From positions 1 to 46,695 of the forward strand of contig JAGYMZ010000018.1 in NCBI GenBank assembly GCA_018400295.1: DNA of 46,695 nt, read 5' to 3'. This DNA comes from Bacteroidales bacterium (lineage in GTDB: Bacteria; Bacteroidota; Bacteroidia; Bacteroidales; B18-G4). Shown piece by piece: positions 35,948 to 44,822 of the stretch (the first letter of the stretch is position 1; each line of letters opens with the position of its first letter). The notes under the pieces are model-generated. The model searched no databases, was not told where the DNA came from, and saw nothing but the letters and a program-made list of their open reading frames with translations. A program made the translations under genes and the position numbers.

Positions 35948-37408
35948 ATGAAAAAACAAAATCTAAACACAAAACAAAAGAACCCCCGGGAAGGGACGTT
36001 TCGACGCAGCCGATGTTTTCCGATGTCCATTCTCCTGTTCCTGGGGCTCATTTCCTGTAACCCCGGGGGCCAGAAACAGGAAAAAGCAGCCGGGATACCG
36101 GATTGGGCCGTTACGGCACGCACACAGGTGGAACAATGGGTGGAGAACGGAAGTGTGGTCGGAGCCGGGCTTTTGATCATACAGGACGGAAAGGTCATAT
36201 TGCAGGAGGCTTACGGGATGAATGATGCAGAAAGGGGCATCCCCTTGCAGAAAAACCAGATCCATAAGATCCATTCCATGACCAAACCCTTTACCGGAAC
36301 GGCCATCCTGATGCTGATGGAAGAAGGGATGCTGGATCTGGACGATCCTGTTTCCGACTACCTGGAGGCATTCCGCAACGATGAATGCCGCGAAATCACC
36401 ATACGCCAGCTGCTGGACCATACCGCCGGTTTCGTACAACCGGCCTATCCCAGGGGAAGCATTGACCTGTATGCGGACCTGGAGGAAGCCGTTACAGACC
36501 TTGCCGCCCACGGGCCCGAACACAACCCGGGAACAGCATATCACTACAGCGACGGTCACTCTGCAACACTTGGGATGATCGTGACCAAACGCTCAGGCAT
36601 GCCGGTGGAAGAATTCATTGCGGAACGTATATTCGAACCCCTGGGGATGCGGGATTCCTATTGCCTTCTCAAACCCGGTCAACCAGACCGCAGCCGGGTG
36701 TGCAACACCTATCGCTGGACTGAGGATGGCTATGTGAAAGCATGGGACCAGGGGGATGAACCCGAAACCCCATTTTTTAGGGCCAGCGGTGGGATATATA
36801 CCACCCCCGGGGATTATGCCCGTTTCCTGGGGCTCATAATGAACGGGGGAAGCAACGGTCAGGTTCGCCTGCTGAAAGCCTCCACCCTCCGCGAAGCGCT
36901 TTCACCCGGCAGCCTGAACGATGCCTATGGCCTGCATTGGGAATTGTTACACCATTTCGAGGACACCGCGATCTTGCCGGTATTCGGCCACGGGGGTTCG
37001 GCCGGGACCCAAGCCATGGCTTTGCCGGAACAAAATGCCATGGTATTTTATTTCAGCCAGTCGCGCGGTACCCTGACCAGCGAATTCTTCAAGGAAATGA
37101 TCCTTCAGGAGCTGGGTTATAAGGAAAAAAAACACTTTTCCACCCGCCCCCCCGATGAATGGCTCTATGAATCCTACACAGGGGAATACCGGATCTCCGG
37201 CCGTCCCTGGACAGTGGAAAGGACGCAACAAGGCATTTGTCTGAAATCCGGACGGCTGGTGCCCATTGATTTCCGGCCGGTTTCGGATTCCGTGTTCGAA
37301 CAACCATATATGGACTGGAGTGTGACCTTCCACCGCAATGCAGAAGGGTTTGCGGACAACTTCAGCTTCAGGCTGGGTGAAAGGATCGTGGAAGCAATAA
37401 GGGAATAA
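35948..37408 (+). CDS. Serine beta-lactamase-like hydrolase, lipoprotein
   Basis: 486 residues of the S12/class C beta-lactamase-related fold. A long basic start (residues 1-25) precedes a hydrophobic core and lipobox LISC (Cys37), so it should be exported and lipidated. The catalytic SxxK is Ser110-Met-Thr-Lys113; the second motif is Tyr-Ser-Asp at about 200-202 (YxN in classical enzymes, Asp here), and the third is GHGGSAG near 345. The carboxyl ~90 residues form an extra beta domain. Such proteins are usually esterases, D-aminopeptidases or peptidoglycan peptidases, seldom true beta-lactamases. It lies 63 bases after permease 2 in the same direction and ends just before a permease relic. 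Confidence 0.88.
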   Translation: MKKQNLNTKQKNPREGTFRRSRCFPMSILLFLGLISCNPGGQKQEKAAGIPDWAVTARTQVEQWVENGSVVGAGLLIIQDGKVILQEAYGMNDAERGIPLQKNQIHKIHSMTKPFTGTAILMLMEEGMLDLDDPVSDYLEAFRNDECREITIRQLLDHTAGFVQPAYPRGSIDLYADLEEAVTDLAAHGPEHNPGTAYHYSDGHSATLGMIVTKRSGMPVEEFIAERIFEPLGMRDSYCLLKPGQPDRSRVCNTYRWTEDGYVKAWDQGDEPETPFFRASGGIYTTPGDYARFLGLIMNGGSNGQVRLLKASTLREALSPGSLNDAYGLHWELLHHFEDTAILPVFGHGGSAGTQAMALPEQNAMVFYFSQSRGTLTSEFFKEMILQELGYKEKKHFSTRPPDEWLYESYTGEYRISGRPWTVERTQQGICLKSGRLVPIDFRPVSDSVFEQPYMDWSVTFHRNAEGFADNFSFRLGERIVEAIRE

Positions 37409-37416
37409 AGCCAGGT

Positions 37417-37691
37417 GGAAAAATTATTTTTAAAACAGCACTTAGGAACCTGTGGAAACCTAATGGATATTCCCTGGTGAACATCCTGGGCTTTCCGTCG
37501 GGATGGCCGCCTGCACCTTATTTTCATCTACATCATCAATGAACTGAGCCACGACAGATTCCACAAAAAAAAGCAAAGGCCTGACCGCGTACCCGTGAGG
37601 GGTGCATTCCGCAGGGACTTTTTTAACGTTACCCTGCCACGCCGTTAAGACGGCGGTTTCCAATCCGGTGGAGGCGTTGCAATGCACATAG
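37417..37691 (+). pseudogene. Internally deleted relic of a third FtsX-family permease
   Basis: No intact ORF is here, but the plus strand holds recognisable permease pieces. From 37426 one frame reads IFKTALRNLWK...YSLVNILG, then near 37502 the frame slips one base to MAACT, and near 37517 again to IFIYIINELSHDRFH, followed by DRV and RDFFNVTL up to a stop at 37646-37648. That matches the first ~85 residues of the neighbouring permeases (FRNL, LINILGL, DRHHE, RIYRL). Bases 37641-37691 then read AVKTAVSNPVEALQCT and stop, matching the last ~16 residues of the family (NPVDSIKYE). About 700 codons between are missing. It begins 8 bases after the hydrolase stop and ends 11 bases before the convergent lnt stop. 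Confidence 0.85.
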
Positions 37692-37702
37692 AAGCCCTTC
37701 CT

Positions 37703-39328
37703 TTATTTTTTCAGCTTTTTCCGGTGCATCAGGGCCGCGGCGATGGTATACAACACCATGATCCCGGCGATGAAAAGGGATATGCGGGCGATAAAGTCCC
37801 CATAGCGGGTATAAAAGGTAATTTTGTCGTTGGCATTGATGTCCTTCCGGATAACCGCAGTGACCCAGTACTTTGTGGCCATGGACACATCTCCCCGCTG
37901 GTTGATGAAGCAGGAAATGCCGGTATTTGCAGAACGGCCGATGCTTCTTCTGCACTCGATGGCACGGAGCCTTGAAAAGGAAAGGTGCTGGCGGTGTCCC
38001 GGAGTATCTCCCCACCACCCGTCGTTGGTGACCACAAACATAAGCATGGCACCGTTCCGGACAAACCCTGAAAAGAACTGTCCGAAAACTGATTCATAGC
38101 ATATGGCGGCAGCAAATTTGAGGGAATCGCCGGACCTGGTAAATACCTTTCGCTGAATATCGGTCCCCAGGCTTCCGATCGTTCCGCCAAGGTCAATGGC
38201 ATAATCTTCCAGGAATTTAAAATATTGGGGATAAGGCATCCTTTCCACGCCTGGAGTAAGTTTTGATTTATGCGTCCACTGGGTTATCTCCGCAGTATCA
38301 ATATAAAAGGCGGTATTATACCGGTCATAATAACGGTTCGCATCCACAAATTTTCGAGCGGTCGGAGACACTCCCTCTCCGGACAGATATTCCTTCCGGG
38401 TAGAGGCCCCGATAATGATCCCCAGGCCGGGATGCTCCGTCACGTACTTTTTCAACAGGCGCAGGGTGCCTGAATAATGCAGCTGACCTTCCCATATCTC
38501 TTCCTGTATGGCTGACTCCGGACTGACGATCAGCTCTGTCTGTTCATCCACAAGCTCCTCCGCAAGTCCCAGGTTCCTCTCCACCACCTCGGCCGGCGGC
38601 AGTATAAACTGCTCATGGTAGGGATCGACATTGGGCTGGACCACCACAACATTCACCGGGTTTTCTTCCTCCTGATAAGTATGGTACTGAATGTATGAAA
38701 AAAGCAAAGGTCCCGCCAGCATGATAAAAGCCCCTGATCCAAAGACTGCGGCAGTCCGCACCTGCATTTTCCCGGACAGGGAAATGCGGATCAGATGGTA
38801 CAGTAGAATATTTACCACCAGCACCCAGAGCGTACCCCCGAAAGCCCCTGTAAATTCATACCATTGGATCCACTTCACATAATTGGAAAAACCGTTGCCC
38901 AGATTGAGCCAGGGCCAGTTCAACTCCCAGTTCAGGTGCAACAGCTCAAAGGTGATCCAGTAAAAGACCAGGATGAAGTGCCCTTTGCCCGGAGCGAACA
39001 CAGCGCGCTTGGAAATATGGAACAGGCTTACCACCAGGGACATTAAAAATGCATTAACAACAATGGCAGCCACACCACCCACCGGCGTGGAATTCCACAC
39101 CCACCAGGTAGTCAATCCATTCCAGATCAAAAAGGCAGGATACGAATAGAACAGTGGGGAAAAAAGATGAAAATCCTTTGGATGCTTATGAATGTGGTCT
39201 TCAATAAAGAGCAGGGGAATAAATCCGATGAACAATAATCCCGGAAAACCCCCGGCCGGCCACGAAAACGTAAGCAGCAGTCCGGAAAACAAGGATAATA
39301 AAAGCAGATGTACTTTTTTCATATCCAT
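37703..39328 (-). CDS. lnt: Apolipoprotein N-acyltransferase
   Basis: 541 residues from ATG 39328 (MDMKKVHLLLLSLFSGLLL); a GTG at 39340 overlapping the upstream stop as GTGA is equally in frame and adds 4 residues. Six or more membrane helices occupy about 5-215, followed by a periplasmic nitrilase-like domain. The catalytic triad is visible as Glu271 (VSPESAIQ), Lys356 (SKLTPGVERMPY) and Cys410 (AAICYESVFG). Lnt adds the third acyl chain to lipoproteins, so at least two lipoproteins encoded in this window would be its substrates. Its gene is coupled to the acetoacetyl-CoA synthetase stop. The stop converges on the permease relic. Confidence 0.93.
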   Translation of the reverse strand: MDMKKVHLLLLSLFSGLLLTFSWPAGGFPGLLFIGFIPLLFIEDHIHKHPKDFHLFSPLFYSYPAFLIWNGLTTWWVWNSTPVGGVAAIVVNAFLMSLVVSLFHISKRAVFAPGKGHFILVFYWITFELLHLNWELNWPWLNLGNGFSNYVKWIQWYEFTGAFGGTLWVLVVNILLYHLIRISLSGKMQVRTAAVFGSGAFIMLAGPLLFSYIQYHTYQEEENPVNVVVVQPNVDPYHEQFILPPAEVVERNLGLAEELVDEQTELIVSPESAIQEEIWEGQLHYSGTLRLLKKYVTEHPGLGIIIGASTRKEYLSGEGVSPTARKFVDANRYYDRYNTAFYIDTAEITQWTHKSKLTPGVERMPYPQYFKFLEDYAIDLGGTIGSLGTDIQRKVFTRSGDSLKFAAAICYESVFGQFFSGFVRNGAMLMFVVTNDGWWGDTPGHRQHLSFSRLRAIECRRSIGRSANTGISCFINQRGDVSMATKYWVTAVIRKDINANDKITFYTRYGDFIARISLFIAGIMVLYTIAAALMHRKKLKK

Positions 39329-39336
39329 GCCATTTT

Positions 39337-41286
39337 TCACTCCCGGAGTTCTTTCAGGTCCATGTATTCATTGAGGGAATCCGGATTGGACAGTGCATCC
39401 CTGTTGCTGACCTCCTGGCCCATAATGGCTTTTTTAACAGCGATTTCCACCTTTTTGCCATTCAGGGTATAGGGCACGGAATGTGTTTCCAGGATAACGG
39501 ATGGCACGTGGCGCGGACTGCATTGGGAGCGGATATTCCCTGAAATTTCCCTTTTCAGTTCATCGTTCAGCAAATACCCTTCATTCAATTTCACGAAAAG
39601 CACGATCCTTTCATCTCCCTCCCAGGGTTGACCGATAACGACGGAATCTTCTATCTCCTTCATATTTTCCACCACCCGGTAAATTTCTGCGGTCCCTATC
39701 CTCACACCTCCGGGGTTTAGGGTTGCATCCGACCTTCCGTACATTGTAATACCCCCATGCTCACTGATGAGAATGTAATCACCGTGTCTCCATATCCCGG
39801 GATAAACATCAAAATAAGCACGATGATATTTTTCTCCTTCCGGGTCATTCCAGAAATACACAGGCATGGAAGGAAAAGCTGATTTGCACACCAGTTCGCC
39901 CTGGCGGTTTCTCACCGGACGTCCTTTCTCATCAAAGCTATCCACATCCATTCCCAGTCCGCGGCATTGAATTTCCCCCCGGTACACAGGCAATATGGGA
40001 TTCCCCAGCATAAAGCATGAAACAATGTCCGTACCGCCGGAAATGGAAGACAATTGAACATCCTTTTTCCAGTGCGCATAAACATATTCAAAGCTCTCAT
40101 TGGAAAGGGGCGACCCGGTGGAAAGAACGGATTTCAACGCGGGAAAATCAGAGATGTCGCCGGGTACCACACCTGCATTCTCCAGGGAGGCGATGTATTT
40201 CGCACTGGTCCCGAACACAGTAATATCCAGCTCATCAGCCATCCTCAGCAGGGCATCAGGTCCCGGATAAAAAGGGTTGCCATCGTAACACACAAGGGTG
40301 GCACCGACTGCCAGGCTGCTCACAAACCAGTTCCACATCATCCATCCACAGGTAGTAAAATAAAAGATCACATCATCTTCCGAGAGATCCGTATGCAGCA
40401 TGAGTTCTTTCAGGTGCTGGATCAACGTGCCGCCACCCGAATGCACAATGCTTTTGGGCAGGCCCGTGGTTCCCGAAGAGTACATGATATAGAGGGGATG
40501 ATCGAAAGGCAGGGGCTCAAAGGTCATCTCCCCTTCCACCGGCCGGGCCAGATCTTCCCATGGCATGGCCTTGGGCAGGGATACAGGATCGGTTTGCCCG
40601 GTATAATTGATCAGGACCACCTTTTCGATCGAAGGCAGCTTATCAAGGATGCCCTTTAATTTTTTCCGGGTATCGAATATTTTCCCCTTATAATAATACC
40701 CGTCCGCTGCAAAAATAACCTTTGGTTCGATCTGGCTAAAGCGGTCGAGGACCCCTTTGATACCAAAATCGGGAGAAGATGAGGACCAGATGGCTCCGAT
40801 GGAGGAAGCAGCCAGCATAGCAATGATGGCCTCCGGCATATTGGGAATAAACCCGGCGACCCGGTCGCCCTTTTCCACACCCAGTCTTTTCAACCCTTCA
40901 GCCACCCGGTGGGCCTCTGCATATAAATTGCGGTAAGAAACATGTTTTTCCAATTCATTCTCGCCCCTGAAGATGATGGCCGTTTTGTCATCGCGCCTTC
41001 TGAGCAGATTTTCCGCATAATTCAGCCGGGCACCTTCAAACCATTTCGCCCCGGGCATTTTCGAGGGGTCATCCACAACACGCCGGTAATTCCTGGAATA
41101 GTGGATGTCGCTGTAATCCCAGAACTCCCCCCAAAAATCCGGAATATTGTTTACGCTCCACCGGAACAGGTCATCATAATCGTTGATGGAAGGGTCGAAT
41201 TTGTTTTTCACCCTTTGCATGAACCCGTACATGCGTGACTTGCGCATCCGGGCTCCGGAAGGCTTCCACAATAGTTTATGATCCAT
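39337..41286 (-). CDS. Acetoacetyl-CoA synthetase
   Basis: 649 residues of the adenylate-forming (ANL) superfamily. It activates acetoacetate with ATP and CoA. The phosphate-binding loop is YSSGTTGLPKSIVHS (about 270-284), followed by HLKELMLHTDLSEDDVIFYFTTCGWMMWN (a typical acetoacetyl-CoA synthetase region), and YGRSDATLNPGGVRIGTAEIYR near 510-530. The catalytic lysine is in LNGKKVE near the end. The amino end (LWKPSGARMRKSRMYGFM) also fits this subfamily and not acetyl-CoA synthetase. In this operon it would use the acetoacetate that leucine breakdown yields. It follows the acyl-CoA dehydrogenase by 82 bases and overlaps lnt's possible GTG start. Confidence 0.93.
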   Translation of the reverse strand: MDHKLLWKPSGARMRKSRMYGFMQRVKNKFDPSINDYDDLFRWSVNNIPDFWGEFWDYSDIHYSRNYRRVVDDPSKMPGAKWFEGARLNYAENLLRRRDDKTAIIFRGENELEKHVSYRNLYAEAHRVAEGLKRLGVEKGDRVAGFIPNMPEAIIAMLAASSIGAIWSSSSPDFGIKGVLDRFSQIEPKVIFAADGYYYKGKIFDTRKKLKGILDKLPSIEKVVLINYTGQTDPVSLPKAMPWEDLARPVEGEMTFEPLPFDHPLYIMYSSGTTGLPKSIVHSGGGTLIQHLKELMLHTDLSEDDVIFYFTTCGWMMWNWFVSSLAVGATLVCYDGNPFYPGPDALLRMADELDITVFGTSAKYIASLENAGVVPGDISDFPALKSVLSTGSPLSNESFEYVYAHWKKDVQLSSISGGTDIVSCFMLGNPILPVYRGEIQCRGLGMDVDSFDEKGRPVRNRQGELVCKSAFPSMPVYFWNDPEGEKYHRAYFDVYPGIWRHGDYILISEHGGITMYGRSDATLNPGGVRIGTAEIYRVVENMKEIEDSVVIGQPWEGDERIVLFVKLNEGYLLNDELKREISGNIRSQCSPRHVPSVILETHSVPYTLNGKKVEIAVKKAIMGQEVSNRDALSNPDSLNEYMDLKELRE

Positions 41287-41368
41287 AATACATTGGATTT
41301 GGATTGATTATCAATGTTCCAACCGCCGGGACATCGCCCCTGGTCATCAAACGGATGCGCAGCGCTTT

Positions 41369-42514
41369 CTAAACACCAATATGCCGGGAAATAACCAGGC
41401 GCTGGATCTCGGAGGTGCCCTCCCCTATCTGCAACAACCGCTGATCACGGTAATGCCTTTCGATTTCATAATCCTTGATCAGTCCGTACCCTCCATGAAG
41501 TTGGACCGCCTCATCAACAACTTCTTTGGCCATTTCAGAACAATACAATTTGGCCATGGCCGCCTCCTTACCGTATGGCTTGTTATTATCTTTCAGCCAG
41601 CATGCTTTATACAGAAGATTGCGGGCAAGTTCGATCTTCATGGCCATATCGGCCAGTTTGAAGGCATTCACCTGAAACTTACTGATGGGCTTACCAAATT
41701 GCCGGCGCTCCCTGGAATAATCCAGGGCCAGCTCAAAAGCACCCTGTGCATGCCCCAGGCCCATAGCACCGATGGAAAGCCTGCCACCATCAAGGGTGGA
41801 AAGCATGATTTTAGAACCCTGTCCTATTTCACCCAGCAGGTTGGCCCTGGGAACCCGGCAATCGTCAAAGAACTGCTCGGCCGTATCCGAGGCCCTCCAC
41901 ATCATTTTATCGTGAAGGGGATTCCGTTTAAAACCGGGATTCCCCTTTTCCACAAGGATGGTCGTAAACTCCTTTTTCCCTTCCTTTTCATCCGTAACAC
42001 ACTGAACCGTTGACCCTATGGAAATATCATGCGACCCGTTTGTAATGAAGATCTTGGATCCGTTAATCACCCATTCATCCCCTTCCAGGTGCGCTTTTGT
42101 GCGGGTACCCCGGGAATCCGATCCGGCTGTGGGCTCGGTCAGGCCAAACCCCCAAAGTGCATCTCCCGTGCACAAGGCAGGAAGATACTTTTCCTTTTGT
42201 TCTTCCGTACCGTAAGCACACAATGGCCATACACCCAATGAATTATGTGCAGCCAGGGTGGCAGCCTGCGAACCATCGATCCGTGCAATTTCCTCAACCG
42301 CAATGATATACGAAAGGGTATCCAATCCCTGGCCCCCGTATTTTTCGGGCAAAGTCATGCCGAAAAGGCCAAGTTCGCCCATTTTTTTGGTGAGCCCGAC
42401 CGAAAATTCAGCCTTTTCATCCAATTCCCGTGCAACAGGCCTGATCTCCCTTTCGGCGAAATCACGAACCGTTTCACGGATCATGTTCTGTTCTTCAGTT
42501 AAGTCAAAATTCAT
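41369..42514 (-). CDS. Acyl-CoA dehydrogenase, short/branched-chain type
   Basis: 381 residues, the normal size of FAD-dependent acyl-CoA dehydrogenases. Present are LTEPTAGSDSRGTRTKA (about 126-142), FITNGSHDI (about 155-163, FAD contact), DGGRLSIGAMGLGHAQGAFELALDYSRERRQFG (about 242-274), and LHGGYGLIKDYEIERHYRD. The catalytic base is Glu365 in IGEGTSEIQ, as in butyryl-CoA-type enzymes; isovaleryl-CoA dehydrogenases usually have GAGTSE here and use another glutamate. The sequence therefore points to a short-chain or 2-methyl branched acyl substrate, although the operon suggests leucine degradation. It lies 39 bases after the biotin carboxyltransferase gene. Electrons would pass to an ETF not encoded here. 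Confidence 0.93.
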   Translation of the reverse strand: MNFDLTEEQNMIRETVRDFAEREIRPVARELDEKAEFSVGLTKKMGELGLFGMTLPEKYGGQGLDTLSYIIAVEEIARIDGSQAATLAAHNSLGVWPLCAYGTEEQKEKYLPALCTGDALWGFGLTEPTAGSDSRGTRTKAHLEGDEWVINGSKIFITNGSHDISIGSTVQCVTDEKEGKKEFTTILVEKGNPGFKRNPLHDKMMWRASDTAEQFFDDCRVPRANLLGEIGQGSKIMLSTLDGGRLSIGAMGLGHAQGAFELALDYSRERRQFGKPISKFQVNAFKLADMAMKIELARNLLYKACWLKDNNKPYGKEAAMAKLYCSEMAKEVVDEAVQLHGGYGLIKDYEIERHYRDQRLLQIGEGTSEIQRLVISRHIGV

Positions 42515-42553
42515 ATCCCGATATATGTAATTGGTTTCAGTTCTCTGATTATA

Positions 42554-44728
42554 CTATTCCACTTCTACAAGGGCTGTGTTCACTTCCACCATTTCGTTCA
42601 GTCTCACGTGGATCTTTTTTACCACCCCGGATTGCCTTGTGGTGATGTTGTTTTCCATTTTCATGGCATCAATGACCACGACCACATCGCCCTTGCGGAC
42701 TTCCTCGCCTTCTTTGACCAGTATTTTAAAGACCTTGCCCGGGATCGGTGAAACGATGCTTTTGCTTTCCCCGGTGGCATCATCGCCGCTGTGTGCCATC
42801 AGGTCGGAATCCAACAGGTCGTTTCGGTGCATTTGAAATTCGCTGTCGTTGATGGTGACCTTCGCGTAATTGGCCTCTCCCTGGGAAATTTTTGCCTGGT
42901 ACACTTTATCCCCAACACCAAAGTCAATCTCACCTTTATCGATATATTCCACCTTGCCATAGTATGTTTTCCCGTTCAGGGTGAATTCATACTCACCATC
43001 ACCGGGCTGATTGAACAATACTTCATGCACTTCGCCACCGACCAAAACTTCCACGGTATTGATATTTCTCCAATAACCGATCATATTCCAGACATCGTGG
43101 GGATTGGACCCTTCCTGTAGCGGGCCAAAGGATCGTGCATTGAAAGTATACATCAGGTAAGCCATCATGGCTATGGGCAAATCCACCTTGCCCTTACTGT
43201 AAGATGAAGGTCTTGAAGCTTTTGTTTCATTCACGGTTGCACTTGTTTTTGGTTTGGATTTTTCTTCTTTAACTTTTTGGAGTTCCTTTTCAAAGCGTTC
43301 CTTTGCTATGCCGGATTTATAATCCCTGTATTGTGTCTCATGCATGGCGAATTCAAAGAGCTCTTCATCATCCCTGCCGGTTTCCCACCCCTGCTCCTTC
43401 ATTTCCTTCCGGAATTTATCCAGGGCATCCGGATAGGCATCCTGGGGGTTGCCTTCATAGAAATCACGGTCCTGTTCCTTTGCGAGGTTCATGATCTCCG
43501 GGGCAACAGGACCGGGGAGTTTTCCGGCTCTCCCAAGCAGCATGTTCCACACATTATCATCCATCATGGAAAACCGTTCCTCCCCTTTGGCCAGCTGCAA
43601 AATGTTAAGGAGGGCCACATTTTTAACATACTGACTGTAGGGAGTCACCAGGGGTGGATATCCCATCATAGGCCAGATATATTCCACTTCTTCAAACAGT
43701 TTCACCAGCAGTTCATCTTCTGAAAGTTCGGGATTTCCACTGGCTTTGAGGGAAAAATTAATGCTGTCGTGGACACCTTTCAGGTCGGCCATCAGGCTTC
43801 CCATCATACCACCGGGCAAACCGCTTTGTATCATCAGTGAGGACATATACCGGTTTTTGGGATTGATGAAATATCCCAAAAAATCATCCATGAAGCTCTG
43901 CGTCAGCCTGCGGGCTTCCATATATGCATTCATATTGATTTCCGGGACATCAAAACCCGCGTCATCAAGCATCTCACGTATGGTGATCACATCCGGATGA
44001 ACCATACCCCATGAAAGGGGTTCCATAGCCACATCCAGCATATCCGCTCCGGCATGGGCCACTTCCAGCATGGAAGCCACCGAAAATCCGGGTCCTGAAT
44101 GACCATGGTACTGGACAAGCTTATCCGGATACTTATCCTTAATTGCTTTGACCAGTTTTCCCAGCATATCGGGCCGACCGATGCCGGCCATATCTTTCAG
44201 GCAGATCTCATCGGTACCGTATTCAACGGCTTTATCCACCACCCCCATGTAATAATCCACGGTATGGATCTTCGAATGGGTTATACACAGGGCCGACTGG
44301 GATATCATCCCGGCTTGTTTTGCATATTTTATGGATAGCTCCAAATTCCTGTGATCATTCAATCCACAAAACGAACGTGCTATATCAGTACCCTGGGCTG
44401 CCTTCACTTTGTACATAAGCTCACGTACATCGGCCGGCACGGGGAACATCCGTATTCCGTTCAGGGCCCGCTCCAGCATATGGGTTTGTATGCCCGCTTC
44501 ATTAAAAGGCTGGGTCCATTCCCGTACCGCAAGGTTCGGATTTTCACCATACAAAAGGTTGACCTGTTCAAAGGCCCCCCCGTTCGTTTCCACCCGGGCA
44601 AAGCATCCGGTATCGATGATCACGGGAGCTATTTCTTTTAACTGATCGACACGTGGGACGTATTTACCGGACGACTGCCACATGTCGCGATAGATCAGAC
44701 TGAATTTTATGTTGCGTTTTTTTGCCAT
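42554..44728 (-). CDS. Biotin-dependent carboxyltransferase, pyruvate carboxylase B/OadA-like
   Basis: 724 residues from ATG 44728 (MAKKRNIKFSLIYRDMW); a longer reading to 44857 adds 43 unmatched residues. Domains in order: TIM-barrel carboxyltransferase (about 5-290), PYC/OADA carboxyl-terminal region (about 300-460), a charged linker (about 490-560), and a biotinyl domain (about 640-724) with the biotin lysine in AMKMEN (Lys690). Conserved catalytic positions are Asp15 and Gln18 (RDMWQS), Arg87 (MLERALN), Lys178 (LKDMAG) and His208/His210 (YHGHSG). The usual SGLTSQP strip lining the pyruvate site is replaced by EPLSWGMVHPD, so the acceptor may not be pyruvate. It sits within the branched-chain operon, where a separate biotin carrier would be expected. 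Confidence 0.88.
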   Translation of the reverse strand: MAKKRNIKFSLIYRDMWQSSGKYVPRVDQLKEIAPVIIDTGCFARVETNGGAFEQVNLLYGENPNLAVREWTQPFNEAGIQTHMLERALNGIRMFPVPADVRELMYKVKAAQGTDIARSFCGLNDHRNLELSIKYAKQAGMISQSALCITHSKIHTVDYYMGVVDKAVEYGTDEICLKDMAGIGRPDMLGKLVKAIKDKYPDKLVQYHGHSGPGFSVASMLEVAHAGADMLDVAMEPLSWGMVHPDVITIREMLDDAGFDVPEINMNAYMEARRLTQSFMDDFLGYFINPKNRYMSSLMIQSGLPGGMMGSLMADLKGVHDSINFSLKASGNPELSEDELLVKLFEEVEYIWPMMGYPPLVTPYSQYVKNVALLNILQLAKGEERFSMMDDNVWNMLLGRAGKLPGPVAPEIMNLAKEQDRDFYEGNPQDAYPDALDKFRKEMKEQGWETGRDDEELFEFAMHETQYRDYKSGIAKERFEKELQKVKEEKSKPKTSATVNETKASRPSSYSKGKVDLPIAMMAYLMYTFNARSFGPLQEGSNPHDVWNMIGYWRNINTVEVLVGGEVHEVLFNQPGDGEYEFTLNGKTYYGKVEYIDKGEIDFGVGDKVYQAKISQGEANYAKVTINDSEFQMHRNDLLDSDLMAHSGDDATGESKSIVSPIPGKVFKILVKEGEEVRKGDVVVVIDAMKMENNITTRQSGVVKKIHVRLNEMVEVNTALVEVE

Positions 44729-44822
44729 AATATAGGGTCCATGTAATCTGTATGAATTATGCTTGATTCTCCGGATCTTCGCATCGTCATGTTTTCGATC
44801 CTTCCCGGAAAAAGCAGTGCGA

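Noticed and set aside
35948-37408. True beta-lactamase (antibiotic resistance gene)
   Set aside because: The second motif is YSD, not YxN, the protein is a lipoprotein with an extra carboxyl domain, and the fold is widespread in esterases and peptidases; resistance is not supported.
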